Positions 15,640 through 23,832 of a DNA stretch of 64,000 nt are shown here, one piece after another (within the stretch, counting starts at the first letter, position 1; each line of letters starts with the position of its first letter). The stretch spans positions 1-64,000 of the forward strand of contig JAIPJY010000018.1 of the NCBI GenBank assembly GCA_021733925.1, in the 5' to 3' direction. This DNA comes from Prosthecobacter sp. (GTDB lineage: Bacteria > Verrucomicrobiota > Verrucomicrobiia > Verrucomicrobiales > Verrucomicrobiaceae). The notes beneath the pieces were generated by a model. It worked only from the letters and a program-made list of their open reading frames with translations, was not told the origin of the DNA and ran no database searches. The translations under genes were made by a program, and so were the position numbers.

Positions 15640-16176
15640 CTACTTCATCTTTGACTTCAGTTTGATCGTTTTTCCGGCGACCATGAAACTGCCGTAACCG
15701 CGATGATGGAGAGTGCGGGGATTTTTGACGGCGGGATCGATCCATGCCTGAACGACTTCGAGGACAAACAGGCCGTACTTTGACACCATGCGGGTGTCCA
15801 CCACGCGGCACTCCAGGCTGGCATGACACTCCGCGATGAGCGGTGCGCCGACCTTGCTGGCAGGCAGGGGTGTGAGTCCGAAGCGTGTGAACTTGTCGAT
15901 CTTTGCCCCGGAAGTATTGCCGCAGCCCACCACTTTTTCCGCGAGCTCCACGGCGGGGATGTTGATGACGCATTCCTTGCTGGCCTTGAGCAGGGCGAAG
16001 GAATGGTTGCGGTCACTCATGACGCAGGCCACCAGCGGCGGCTCAAAATCCAGCATCATGTGCCAGGACAGGGTCATGACGTCGCGGCGGCCTCGGTGGG
16101 CTGTTGTTACGAGAACGACGGGCCCTGGCTCCAGCAGGCCGTAAACCTTGGACAAGGGATAGGATCTGCGGGCCAT
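15640..16176 (-). CDS. Flavin reductase family protein (FMN-binding split barrel)
   Basis: The 178-residue protein matches the flavin reductase-like fold, with [19 protein letters not shown] near the N-terminus, the [20 protein letters not shown] block, [20 protein letters not shown] and a C-terminal β-region. Such proteins bind FMN and reduce flavin or act as small flavoproteins; the substrate cannot be predicted. The gene lies 7 bases downstream of the cytochrome gene and just upstream of the PAS kinase on the same strand. A redox role alongside the sensory genes is plausible but inferred. Confidence 0.85.
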   Translation of the reverse strand: MARRSYPLSKVYGLLEPGPVVLVTTAHRGRRDVMTLSWHMMLDFEPPLVACVMSDRNHSFALLKASKECVINIPAVELAEKVVGCGNTSGAKIDKFTRFGLTPLPASKVGAPLIAECHASLECRVVDTRMVSKYGLFVLEVVQAWIDPAVKNPRTLHHRGYGSFMVAGKTIKLKSKMK

Positions 16177-16183
16177 GGACGGA

Positions 16184-16600
16184 TCAAGAGTGCTTGTTCT
16201 TCCATTCCTGCGGCGGCACCAATCGGACGTTGTCGGGCCACTTGGCGCCCTGCTGAATCCAGTCGTGTAAAATTTGGGTGCCTTCCTGTTCCATGCCTTC
16301 CGGGGTCGGAGGCATGGCCACGGGGCTCTCGTGGCCCAGCAGGAGAACTTTATACAATAGGCTTTGGTGCGGAGAGCCCGGGAGGATGACGGCGCCGCTG
16401 CGCCCGCCCTTCATGGCCAGGCTGCGGGTTTCGAGATTCAGCCCGGCGCAGACGTACTGGTGCTGATGGCATTCCAGGCAGCGTGTTTCCAGCAGCGGCT
16501 TCACCTCGCCTACAAAATCCACCTCCTGAGGCGGCTCCATCTGCATGCAGCTGGTCAGGCCGTAAGCCATTGCCATGGCGGCGAACGCGATGAGTTTCAT
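16184..16600 (-). CDS. Exported c-type cytochrome-domain protein, probable lipoprotein
   Basis: The 138-residue protein has a short hydrophobic N-terminus with a lipobox-like LTSC (Cys about residue 18). A planctomycete-type cytochrome c domain follows, with one heme motif (CLECH, about residues 40-44), the usual GLNLETR and LPGSPHQSLLYK blocks and a distal Met in AMPPTPEGM as likely axial ligand. The C-terminal ILHDWIQQGAKW is characteristic of the family. It is therefore predicted to carry one heme outside the cytoplasmic membrane. It precedes the flavin reductase gene by 7 bases. Its redox partner is unknown. Confidence 0.82.
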   Translation of the reverse strand: MKLIAFAAMAMAYGLTSCMQMEPPQEVDFVGEVKPLLETRCLECHQHQYVCAGLNLETRSLAMKGGRSGAVILPGSPHQSLLYKVLLLGHESPVAMPPTPEGMEQEGTQILHDWIQQGAKWPDNVRLVPPQEWKNKHS

Positions 16601-16625
16601 GAGGGCGAAGGTGGGAGGGGTGGAA

Positions 16626-16961
16626 TCAGGCGGCGAAGCTGAAGCGATGCTTCACCTGCACCGAGTCCAGATCGAGCGATCTGCCGAGCAGGCGCGAGGC
16701 CAGGCGCTCAGCCGCCACGCGCAGCATGCGGTCGCTCTGCCCCGCTTCGAGTTCGAGCCCTTCATGCTTGATGGCATGGATGCGGGCACCGACGATGAGT
16801 AGATTCATGAGGAAGTCCTCCGCCTCGACGGGATCATCCGTGCGGTGACTGTCCACACGTTGATTGTGCTGGGGATGGATGACGTATTCGATGTCAAATT
16901 TGGCGATCATGGTGGTGGGGTGGTTGAAGTTGATGGGAGGCTTGCAGTGTGAGTCTGCCAT
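16626..16961 (-). CDS. Hypothetical protein
   Basis: The 111-residue protein has an ATG at 16961; an ATG at 16910 (MIAKFDIEYVIHPQHN) would give 94 residues and may be the real start. It is soluble, with mixed β (FDIEYVIHP) and helical segments (DDPVEAEDFLMNLLIVGARI). It has no cysteine cluster, signal peptide or recognisable domain. It is followed after 25 bases by the cytochrome gene on the same strand, so it may belong to that operon. Its function is unknown. Confidence 0.6.
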   Translation of the reverse strand: MADSHCKPPINFNHPTTMIAKFDIEYVIHPQHNQRVDSHRTDDPVEAEDFLMNLLIVGARIHAIKHEGLELEAGQSDRMLRVAAERLASRLLGRSLDLDSVQVKHRFSFAA

Positions 16962-17040
16962 GCAGGGAGGCGGGGCGCTCTGCGTGCGGTGGCGTGTTTG
17001 GGTCCGATTTTGTGCAGCGGGCGGCGCCTTGAGAAGGCCT

Positions 17041-17490
17041 TCAGGGTGTCTGCGCCAGTTCCGGCACGACGAGCACGGGGCAATGGGCGCTTTTCAAAAC
17101 ATCATCCGCCATGCTGCCTATGAGGAGGTGGTAGAGTGTGCTATGAGGATGCGCGCCGAGGATGATGAGGCCGGCCTGGAGGCTGCTGATTTCTGCGAGC
17201 ACCCCGTCCACGCCTGCATCCACCATCTGCCGGACGGTGGCATGCACCCCGGCTTGCGTCAGTTCAGCGACCATTTCCAACAGCTTCTCGTAATTGCTGC
17301 GGAGGAGATCGTGGGAGGGTTTCTTCATGCCCACGGACCAGATGAGGCCCTCATCGACGACGGTGGGCTGCTTCGGGACGACGTGGAGGACGACGACCTC
17401 GCTGTTGAAAGCTCTGGCAAACGTGGAGGCTTGCCTGAGGACTTCGGTGGCGAGGCTGGAAAGATCGACAAGAGCGACAATGGTTTTCAT
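17041..17490 (-). CDS. Universal stress protein, single UspA domain
   Basis: I chose the ATG at 17490 (MKTIVALVDLSSLA), giving 149 residues. The open frame extends upstream, but that extension is the shadow of the neighbouring gene, and this ATG lies in a four-base overlap with the upstream stop. The UspA fold is complete: β1 IVALVDLS, a helix, VVVLHVVPKQ, then LIILGAHPHS and GSMADDVLKSAHCPVLVVP, the G-2x-G-9x-G(S/T)-like nucleotide loop being only partly preserved. Usp proteins support survival under starvation, hypoxia or redox stress. Coupling to the two-domain Usp upstream suggests they form hetero-oligomers or act together. Confidence 0.9.
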   Translation of the reverse strand: MKTIVALVDLSSLATEVLRQASTFARAFNSEVVVLHVVPKQPTVVDEGLIWSVGMKKPSHDLLRSNYEKLLEMVAELTQAGVHATVRQMVDAGVDGVLAEISSLQAGLIILGAHPHSTLYHLLIGSMADDVLKSAHCPVLVVPELAQTP

Positions 17491-18407
17491 GGGGCGGAGT
17501 TTTCCAAGGTGGGTTTGACGATGAGAATGGAGCATGGCAGCCGGGTGAGCAGACGCTCTGCGGTGGAGCCCATGAGCATGTAGCGGAGATTGGTGCGGCC
17601 TTTGCCGCCCATGATGATCAGGTCGGCCTTGCACTCCTGTGCGTGGGCGGCGATGCCGTTGCCATAGTTCATGGCTTCGTGGAGGACCTCGCCGGCTGTG
17701 ATGCCCTCTGCAGCAGCGCCGATGAAGTCATGGAGACCCTGACGGAGATTTTTAATGTGCGCCTCGCGCTCGTTTTCGGTGAAAACCAGGCTGGGATAAA
17801 CTGATTCCACAAATGCGCCACGGGTGGGGACGATCCATGGCTCCTGCCACACATGCAGGAAATCGACACTGGCGGAGTCTTTGATGGCGATGCGACGTGC
17901 TGCGGCCACCACTTCGCGAGACGTCTCTGAGAAGTCAATGCAGGCAACGACCTTCTGAAAGGCGTGGGGATGGTTGGAGCGCACCAGCAGGACGCGGGAG
18001 GGAGATTTGCGGGCCAGTTTGCCGGAGACGGAGCCCGCGCCCGCTGCAGTTTCGCCCGTGCCTGCTATGCCGGCGACGAGCAGGTCCGCGTGCAAACTGC
18101 GGACGTGCTCAAGGATTTCATGCAGAGGCGTGCCAACGGCGATGGTGGCTTCCACACCAGCGGGCACCTCGGATTGCGCGAGCCAGGCCTTGAGAGCGGT
18201 GCGTGCGCCTTCAGTGGCGATGGCGGCCTGATTTTCATAGCTGGATTCACGGCTGGCGGCCAGGGTGACCACGGCGGCGGAGTCCACCACATGCAGCACA
18301 TGAAGTGTGGCACCCTGAAGACGGGCGATGCGTGAGGCTTGTTCGAGGGCTGCGCGAGAACCGGTGGAAAAATCCACCGCGACGAGGATGGTTGTGAGCG
18401 TGTTCAT
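17487..18407 (-). CDS. Universal stress protein, tandem UspA domains
   Basis: The 306-residue protein has two UspA domains: residues 1-145 (TTILVAVDFSTGSRAALEQA, and ADLLVAGIAGTGETAAGAGS, then VSGKLARKSPSRVLLVR) and about 150-300 (KVVACIDFSETSREVV, ADLIIMGGKGRTNLRYMLMG, then STAERLLTRLPCSILIVKP). The second domain keeps the GGKGR...GSTAERL nucleotide-binding pattern. Its start lies 14 bases downstream of the protease stop. It forms a stress-gene block with the single-domain Usp and the protease. Confidence 0.92.
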   Translation of the reverse strand: MNTLTTILVAVDFSTGSRAALEQASRIARLQGATLHVLHVVDSAAVVTLAASRESSYENQAAIATEGARTALKAWLAQSEVPAGVEATIAVGTPLHEILEHVRSLHADLLVAGIAGTGETAAGAGSVSGKLARKSPSRVLLVRSNHPHAFQKVVACIDFSETSREVVAAARRIAIKDSASVDFLHVWQEPWIVPTRGAFVESVYPSLVFTENEREAHIKNLRQGLHDFIGAAAEGITAGEVLHEAMNYGNGIAAHAQECKADLIIMGGKGRTNLRYMLMGSTAERLLTRLPCSILIVKPTLENSAP

Positions 18408-18421
18408 GGGAAGGGTGAGGA

Positions 18422-19258
18422 TCAGTGCGACGGTTTTGCTGAGGGAGAAGGGGGGGCAGGGGCCATGTGGTTTTCACTGGCCTGCACCAAGGCGAGAGTC
18501 TGGCGAATCACGTCGGCATCGACGGCGACGGCGAAGTGTGAAAAGTGGGAGGCTTTGGGACTGATGCGCTGGATGATCATGCCCACGAGTTCGGGTCGGG
18601 TGCCGGTGCTGTTGATGAAGACGGGAGCGCCGCTGTCCCCAGGATAGACGTCCGAGTTGATGAGAAACCGGCCCTGGGCCTGGGCGGTGCCCAAGGGGTA
18701 GGAGGCGACCCTGCCGCTGCGCAGCAAGGGGAATGCACCGTCTGTGCCGGGGAGGACATCAGGATAGCCCAGAAAGGACACCTCCTCTCCGACGTGCAGG
18801 GCTTTGCCATCGCGTGAAAGCGAGTTCTCATTCAGACAGGAGGGGACATCCGCCCGGGCCGCGATTTCCGCCGGGATGTGCAGGGCAAAGGCGGCGATGT
18901 CGAAGTCCGGGTGACGGACATAAAACTTCTTTTTGCCCGCTGGCTTTGGCGGGATGAACGCGAGCAGCGCCACGCGGGCCTCGCCTGCTGCATCCAGGAT
19001 GCGAAAGCCGATGATCAGCGGCCCTTTGCCCATAGTTTCCAAAACATGGACGGAGGTGAAGATGACGGGAACCTTGCCGCCCGGTGCGCCGGAATCACGG
19101 CGGTTGATCACAAAGCCGGTGGCGGCACCCTTGAACGTGGCCAGCGGGTAGGTGGACCACATCATTTTTTCGGGCACGTTCATGCGTCCTGCACAGGAGG
19201 CGCCTGCGAAGGGCAGGATCAATGCGAAGAGGAGGGCATGAGAGAGGGGTATTGTCAT
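18422..19258 (-). CDS. Exported trypsin-like serine protease
   Basis: The 278-residue protein has a signal peptide whose end (GASCAG) could be a lipobox with Cys at about 22, although the -3 residue is not typical. The chymotrypsin-fold triad is visible: His in FTSVHVLE, Asp in HPDFDIAAF and Ser in YPGDSGAPVF. This suits a degradative or regulatory protease in the periplasm or on the membrane. There is no PDZ domain, so it is not a classical DegP. The Pro/Ala-rich tail is probably disordered. It heads the run that continues into the two Usp genes, hinting at an envelope-stress role. Confidence 0.75.
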   Translation of the reverse strand: MTIPLSHALLFALILPFAGASCAGRMNVPEKMMWSTYPLATFKGAATGFVINRRDSGAPGGKVPVIFTSVHVLETMGKGPLIIGFRILDAAGEARVALLAFIPPKPAGKKKFYVRHPDFDIAAFALHIPAEIAARADVPSCLNENSLSRDGKALHVGEEVSFLGYPDVLPGTDGAFPLLRSGRVASYPLGTAQAQGRFLINSDVYPGDSGAPVFINSTGTRPELVGMIIQRISPKASHFSHFAVAVDADVIRQTLALVQASENHMAPAPPSPSAKPSH

Positions 19259-19385
19259 CGGGAGGGGGCTTGCAGGTGCCAGGGGTGCATCCAGGAGGAG
19301 ATCCTGAAAGGTGGGTGGCAGTGGAGATGAGGAGCGTTAGGCCATGGCTGAACCGAGGAGCAACGGGCAGACGCACCAGATGAGG

Positions 19386-19402
19386 CTCAGTAAACGGCTG
19401 AG
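19386..19402. repeat. Inverted repeat CTCAG-TAAACGG-CTGAG
   Basis: This near copy of the 1141-1157 element lies in the divergent 206-base region between the protease (minus) and the small lipoprotein (plus). It shares the minus-strand core TCTCAGCCGTT with the 1141 copy. Its position between divergent starts would suit an operator. Confidence 0.4.
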
Positions 19403-19464
19403 ATGCATGAGGAGCTCTTCCTCATGGCGGTGGCAGGCGGGCGCATGCACGTGCTGACAGCCTC

Positions 19465-19695
19465 ATGAAAATCCTGATCCTTGCCGCCGCGCTTTCTATG
19501 GCAGCCGTGTCGAGCTGCCATAAAATACCTGATGATAGCAGCCCGCCGCATCCGGAGGTGAAGCAGGCTCTGCTGCCCAAGCCTGTCGCGGCTCCGCAGC
19601 CCAAGCCTGTTATTCCCGTGCCTCCGGACTCAGGCGCGGCCCATGGGCCGGTGCCTCTGCCGCCGAACCGAGGGCCGGGCGGCGGTCAGTTTTGA
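19465..19695 (+). CDS. Small proline-rich lipoprotein
   Basis: The 76-residue protein has a short charged start, a hydrophobic stretch (LILAAALSMAAVSS) and a lipobox ending in Cys at about residue 18 (AVSSC). The mature part is almost entirely Pro-rich (PKPVAAPQPKPVIPVPP) and probably extended. It has no known domain. It opens the plus-strand stress block. The function is unknown; a surface or periplasmic spacer is a guess. Confidence 0.65.
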   Translation: MKILILAAALSMAAVSSCHKIPDDSSPPHPEVKQALLPKPVAAPQPKPVIPVPPDSGAAHGPVPLPPNRGPGGGQF

Positions 19696-19754
19696 GCAAG
19701 GCTGGCACATCGAGAGTGTGCCGAGGTTTTGAAATACCCGCTTATACCTACCCC

Positions 19755-20372
19755 ATGAACGAAAAGCTCGACACCCTGCTGGAGAAGATGCACCTGCTGG
19801 AAAAGGAGATCCTGCGGGAGCTGCAAAAGAAGGAGCTGGAGTTCTTCTATGAAGTGAGGCAGGGCAGGGTGCGCTTTACGGAGGAGGCACGCGCGAGGCA
19901 TCAGCTGCTGGCGAAGCGCTTTGCCAGCTACATCCGGGAATCGCGCTTCATGATCATCCTCACCACGCCGGTGATCTGGGCGTGCTTCATTCCCATAGCG
20001 CTGCTGGATGTGGCGATGATCGTTTACCAGGCCGTCTGCTTTCCGGTGTATGGCATTCCGAAGGTGAAGCGCCGTGATTACCTCAAGCTGGACCGTCGGC
20101 ATCTGGCCTACCTGAACTGGGCGGAGAAGTTCAACTGTGAGTACTGCGGCTATGCGAACGGGGTGCTGGCGTGTGCGACGGAGATCGCCGCGCGGACGGA
20201 GCAGTACTGGTGCCCGATCAAGCATGCACTGCGGATGAAGTCGATGCACAGCCGGTACCGGCACTTCTTTGAGTATGGAGACGCCGAGCACTACCGGAAG
20301 CAGATTGAAACGGTGCGGCGGTCGTTTGAGGACATCGGGAAAAGCGAGGCGGAAGAAGCCGCGAGCACATGA
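19755..20372 (+). CDS. Conserved hypothetical membrane protein with zinc-ribbon-like motif
   Basis: I chose the ATG at 19755 (MNEKLDTLLEKMHLLEKEIL), giving 205 residues; a longer frame starts only with TTG. The N-terminal 60 residues are a charged coiled coil. One or two membrane segments follow at about 70-105 (FMIILTTPVIWACFIPIALL, DVAMIVYQAVCFPVYGI). The C-terminal cytosolic part has four cysteines (CEYC, a lone Cys in LACAT, then WCPIKHALR) that could bind a metal. The family is unknown to me. It lies in the stress block ahead of Hsp20-Lon, so a membrane-stress role is possible but unproven. Confidence 0.75.
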   Translation: MNEKLDTLLEKMHLLEKEILRELQKKELEFFYEVRQGRVRFTEEARARHQLLAKRFASYIRESRFMIILTTPVIWACFIPIALLDVAMIVYQAVCFPVYGIPKVKRRDYLKLDRRHLAYLNWAEKFNCEYCGYANGVLACATEIAARTEQYWCPIKHALRMKSMHSRYRHFFEYGDAEHYRKQIETVRRSFEDIGKSEAEEAAST

Positions 20373-20440
20373 TCCGCCCGGCAATCACCAAACCACGAGC
20401 AGCCGCACATGCGTATTGATAACACAGTCACACCACCGAC

Positions 20441-20667
20441 ATGAAAACCAAGACCACAACCACCGCCACCACAACCACCGCCGAAGCCCCCGCCAAGCCC
20501 CTGCCAAGCCCCTGCCACGCAAATTGGGGGCCAACCACAGCGAGACCGCGAAACGGCCGCGCAAGCATGACAACAACTTCAAGCAGTCGAAAGACCTGCG
20601 GGAAGACCGGGGCATCCGCCAGTTGAAGTCCAGCCCGAAATCCAAGTCCGCACGCGGCGGGCGGTGA
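20441..20667 (+). pseudogene. Small basic protein gene broken by an 11-bp tandem duplication
   Basis: The ATG at 20441 begins a Thr-rich N-terminus (MKTKTTTTATTTTAEAPAKP). The likely native C-terminus (KLGANHSETAKRPRKHDNNF, then KQSKDLREDRGIRQLK, ending at a TGA at 20665-20667) is in another frame. Between them CCAAGCCCCTG occurs twice in exact tandem (20493-20503, 20504-20514). Removing one copy joins the two parts into a single 71-residue Lys/Arg-rich protein. As it stands, the frame from 20441 ends after 61 residues in a different C-terminus. An assembly error or phase variation would also explain this. The function is unknown; nucleic-acid binding is suggested only by the charge. Confidence 0.6.
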
Positions 20668-20689
20668 AGAACCCACAGGACCCCAGGCC

Positions 20690-20974
20690 ATGAATGCTGC
20701 TGACACACCCCATCCTGCCGAGCTCTGCCTGCAGCGCACGCTGGAGCGGACGGAAGACTTTGTGCGACGAGAACCGACCAAGGCGGTCGGAGCCGCCTTG
20801 GGTGCCGGACTGGCGCTGACCCTGCTGCCGACGCGCAGCATGGTGAAGCCGCTGGCCATCGTAGGAGCAGCGATGCTGCCGCCCATTCTGGTGGGGCTGG
20901 GCCTGATCAAGGCCTTTGAGCTCTGCTTTCAAAACACGCCGCTCAAGGCAGTGACGACAACGGATTCGCCCTAA
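20690..20974 (+). CDS. Small membrane protein, DUF883/ElaB-like
   Basis: The 94-residue protein has a soluble helical N-terminus (LCLQRTLERTEDFVRREPTK) and a Gly/Ala-rich membrane segment (AVGAALGAGLALTLLP), with a second hydrophobic stretch (AIVGAAMLPPILVGLGLIKA). The REPTKAVGAALGAG junction resembles the YqjD/ElaB (DUF883) C-terminal membrane anchor, a family induced in stationary phase, though only that portion matches. It precedes Hsp20 by 12 bases and so is probably co-transcribed with it. Confidence 0.65.
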   Translation: MNAADTPHPAELCLQRTLERTEDFVRREPTKAVGAALGAGLALTLLPTRSMVKPLAIVGAAMLPPILVGLGLIKAFELCFQNTPLKAVTTTDSP

Positions 20975-20986
20975 CTTTTTTACCCC

Positions 20987-21406
20987 ATGCCTCCCAGCAT
21001 ACGATTCACGCGCCTGTTTTCGATGGCGGACCAACTGGCGGCGCAACTGCAGGGCCTGCAGTTTGCGGGGCTGCAAACTCCGGAAACCATGTGGCGGCCG
21101 GATGTGAACGTGTATGCGCATCAAGACCGGCTGGAGGTGTGCGTGGATCTGGCGGGTGTGAGCAAGCAGGAGATCAAGGTGGATGTGGAGCCACGGCGGC
21201 TGGTGGTGCGCGGGCAGCGCCAGGAGCCGGACAGCGGCTGCGAGGAATCCGCCTGCTGCCGCATTTTGGTGATGGAGATTCCGGACGGCAGTTTTGAGCG
21301 CGTGCTGGAATTTCCCATGGCGGTGGACACCGAAAAGGTGAGCGCCAAACAGGACAACGGCTGGCTGTGGATCACGCTGCCTCTTCAAAAGGAGGATGAG
21401 TCATGA
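20987..21406 (+). CDS. Hsp20/alpha-crystallin small heat-shock protein
   Basis: The 139-residue protein has a short N-terminal arm and an alpha-crystallin domain from about residue 37 (WRPDVNVYAHQDRLEVCVDL, then AGVSKQEIKVDVEPRRLVVRG) to about 130 (FERVLEFPMAVDTEKVSAK, WLWITLP). It is an ATP-independent holdase in the cytoplasm. An unusual cysteine cluster (SGCEESACCR) sits in the loop before β6 and may be redox-sensitive. Its stop overlaps the Lon start (ATGA), so chaperone and protease are translationally coupled, which fits a protein-quality-control operon. Confidence 0.93.
   Translation: MPPSIRFTRLFSMADQLAAQLQGLQFAGLQTPETMWRPDVNVYAHQDRLEVCVDLAGVSKQEIKVDVEPRRLVVRGQRQEPDSGCEESACCRILVMEIPDGSFERVLEFPMAVDTEKVSAKQDNGWLWITLPLQKEDES
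21391..21395 (+). promoter_or_regulatory. Strong ribosome binding site for lon
   Basis: AAAGGAGG lies 7 bases before the ATG at 21403, inside the last codons of the Hsp20 gene. Few genes in this window have so clear a site. It fixes the Lon start and implies strong independent initiation within the coupled pair. Confidence 0.7.
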
Positions 21407-23829
21407 TGGAAAACCTCTCCATGAAAGCGGCAGAAGCCGGCGCTGCGCCGCTGGAAGAGCACGCCTCTGCCGACACGGGCGGAGAAGTCGTAACGCTGGT
21501 GCCGGGGGCGGTCGATGTACTGCCGATCCTGCCGCTGAAAGACACGGTGCTTTTTCCAGACACCATCATGCCCCTGAGCATCGGGCGGGAGTCGAGCCTG
21601 CGAATGCTGGAACAAAGCCTGTCTCAAAGCAAGCTGCTGGGGCTGGTGCTGCAAAAGGACAAGGACAGCGAGAATCCAACGCTGGAAGAGCTGCATGAGC
21701 ACGGCGTCATCGGCCGGGTGATCCGCATGATCCGGCAGGACAGCGGCGTGGTCATTCTGGTGCGTGGCGAGCAGCGCATGCGCATCCGGAAAGTGGTGCA
21801 GGACGAGCCGTACATGAAGGCGGAGGTGGAGATGCTGAGCAGCGTGATGTCAGACAAGGATGATGATCTTGCGGAGGCGGCGGTGCGGAATCTGCGCGAA
21901 TCCGCCGGAAAGCTGATCAGTCTGCGGCCTGATGTGTCGGACGAAGTCAAAGGCTTGTTCGCGACCATCGACAACGCCAGCACACTGACCGACATCCTGG
22001 CCGCCAATCTGAGCATCGAAACCGAAGCGAAGCAGAAGCTGCTGGAGGAAACCCACGTGGCACGGCGCGTGGCGGCGCTGGAGGTGCATCTGGGTAACCA
22101 ACTGCACATCGCGGATCTGCAGAACAAGCTGCGCGAGAATGTGAGCAGTGAATTTTCCGAGGCGAAAAAACGTGCCTACCTGCGCGAGCAACTGCGTGCC
22201 ATTCAAAAGGAGCTGGGCGAAGACGGCAGCGGAGAGGAGCAGGTGGAGGACATCCGCCAGCGGCTGGACAAAGCCGGACTGCCTGAGAAAGCGAAGGTGC
22301 AGGCGGACCGCGAACTCAAGCGGCTGGAGGTGATCCCACCGCAAAGCCCGGACCACTCCGTCATTGTGAACTACCTCGAAACCATCGCCGAGCTGCCCTG
22401 GAATGTGCTCAGCGATGAGAAGGTGGACTTGCGCAAGGCGCAGGAGATTCTTGACCGCGATCACTACGGACTGCTGAAGGTGAAGAAGCGGCTCATTGAA
22501 TACCTCGCGGTGCGCAAGCTCAATCCCACCGGACGCGGGCCGATCTTGTGTTTCCTAGGCCCCCCAGGTGTTGGTAAAACGAGCTTGGGCCAGTCCATCG
22601 CCGAAGCGCTGGGGCGTCAATTTGCGCGCATCAGCCTCGGGGGGCTGCGTGATGAGACGGAGATACGCGGGCATCGCCGCACCTACATCGGCTCCATGCC
22701 GGGGCGCTTGATTCAGGAGCTCAAGCGGCTGGGCACCCGCAATCCCGTGATCATGCTCGATGAGATCGACAAGCTGGGCGCGGACTTCCGTGGCGATCCC
22801 GCCAGCGCGCTGCTGGAGGTGCTGGACCCGCGCCAGAACCAGGAGTTCACCGACCGCTACATCGACGTGCCGTTTGATCTCTCGCAGATCATCTTCATCG
22901 CCACCTGCAACACGCTGGACACCATTCCCGCGCCGCTGCGCGACCGCATGGAGATCGTGGAGCTCTCCGGCTACACGGAACGCGAGAAGCTCAGCATCGC
23001 GAAGAACTACCTCGTCAAACGCCAGCTCACCGAGCACGGCCTGACCGAGGATCAATGCATCTGGAGTGATGAGGCCATCGAGCGCGTGATCGAAGACTAC
23101 ACGCGCGAGGCCGGGGTGCGCAATCTGGAGCGGCAGATCGCGTCTGTGACACGGCACATCGCGGCCGGCATTGCCAAGGAGGAAATCACCCAGGCGCATG
23201 TCACGCCCGGCATGGTGCGTGAAGCGCTCGGCCCGGCGGCGTTTGTGCGGGAGAGCAAGCTGCAGACCAGCGTGCCCGGCGTGGTGACGGGTCTGGCCTA
23301 CACCACGGCGGGTGGCGAGGTGCTGCACATCGAAGCAATCCGCTTCCCCGGCAAAGGCAGCTTCACCCTCACCGGCCAGTTGGGAGATGTGATGAAGGAG
23401 TCCGTCCGCGCCGCGCTCAGCCTGGTACGCAGCCGTGCGGTGCAGCTTGGCATTGACCCGGAGACCTTCGATAAAAACGAGGTGCATGTGCATGTGCCCG
23501 CCGGAGCGGTGCCGAAAGACGGACCGTCCGCAGGCATTGCCATGTTCACGGCGCTGGCGTCGTTGTTTTCCAACCGGCCGGTGAGCAAGGACGTGGGAAT
23601 GACGGGAGAGGTGACGCTGCGGGGGCTGGTGCTGCCCATCGGCGGGCTGAAGGAGAAATCCATCGCGGCGCTGCGTGCCGGCCTCAAGACGATCATCATT
23701 CCCAAGCTAAACGAGAAGGACGTGCCCGATCTGCCGGAGGAGGTGAGGCAGCGCCTGAAGATCATTCCCGTGGAAACCGTGGACGAGGTGCTGGCGGCAG
23801 CGCTGGAGCCAGCCGCAGACAAGTCCTGA
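21403..23829 (+). CDS. lon: ATP-dependent protease Lon (LonA)
   Basis: The 808-residue protein has the full LonA layout: N-terminal substrate-binding domain (LPILPLKDTVLFPDTIMPLS), coiled region, AAA+ module with Walker A GPPGVGKT (residues 386-393) and Walker B (VIMLDEIDK), and C-terminal protease domain with the catalytic dyad Ser709 (PKDGPSAG) and Lys752 (GGLKEK). It degrades misfolded and regulatory proteins in the cytoplasm. The length is typical. It is coupled to Hsp20 by a four-base overlap and followed by the alcohol dehydrogenase after 3 bases. This genomic setting suggests a stress-specific copy that may be additional to a housekeeping Lon elsewhere. Confidence 0.97.
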   Translation: MMENLSMKAAEAGAAPLEEHASADTGGEVVTLVPGAVDVLPILPLKDTVLFPDTIMPLSIGRESSLRMLEQSLSQSKLLGLVLQKDKDSENPTLEELHEHGVIGRVIRMIRQDSGVVILVRGEQRMRIRKVVQDEPYMKAEVEMLSSVMSDKDDDLAEAAVRNLRESAGKLISLRPDVSDEVKGLFATIDNASTLTDILAANLSIETEAKQKLLEETHVARRVAALEVHLGNQLHIADLQNKLRENVSSEFSEAKKRAYLREQLRAIQKELGEDGSGEEQVEDIRQRLDKAGLPEKAKVQADRELKRLEVIPPQSPDHSVIVNYLETIAELPWNVLSDEKVDLRKAQEILDRDHYGLLKVKKRLIEYLAVRKLNPTGRGPILCFLGPPGVGKTSLGQSIAEALGRQFARISLGGLRDETEIRGHRRTYIGSMPGRLIQELKRLGTRNPVIMLDEIDKLGADFRGDPASALLEVLDPRQNQEFTDRYIDVPFDLSQIIFIATCNTLDTIPAPLRDRMEIVELSGYTEREKLSIAKNYLVKRQLTEHGLTEDQCIWSDEAIERVIEDYTREAGVRNLERQIASVTRHIAAGIAKEEITQAHVTPGMVREALGPAAFVRESKLQTSVPGVVTGLAYTTAGGEVLHIEAIRFPGKGSFTLTGQLGDVMKESVRAALSLVRSRAVQLGIDPETFDKNEVHVHVPAGAVPKDGPSAGIAMFTALASLFSNRPVSKDVGMTGEVTLRGLVLPIGGLKEKSIAALRAGLKTIIIPKLNEKDVPDLPEEVRQRLKIIPVETVDEVLAAALEPAADKS

Positions 23830-23832
23830 GCC

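Noticed and set aside
22555-23493. Minus-strand frame of 312 residues inside lon
   Set aside because: It is His/Arg-rich with no family resemblance, while lon is intact with all catalytic residues on the plus strand.
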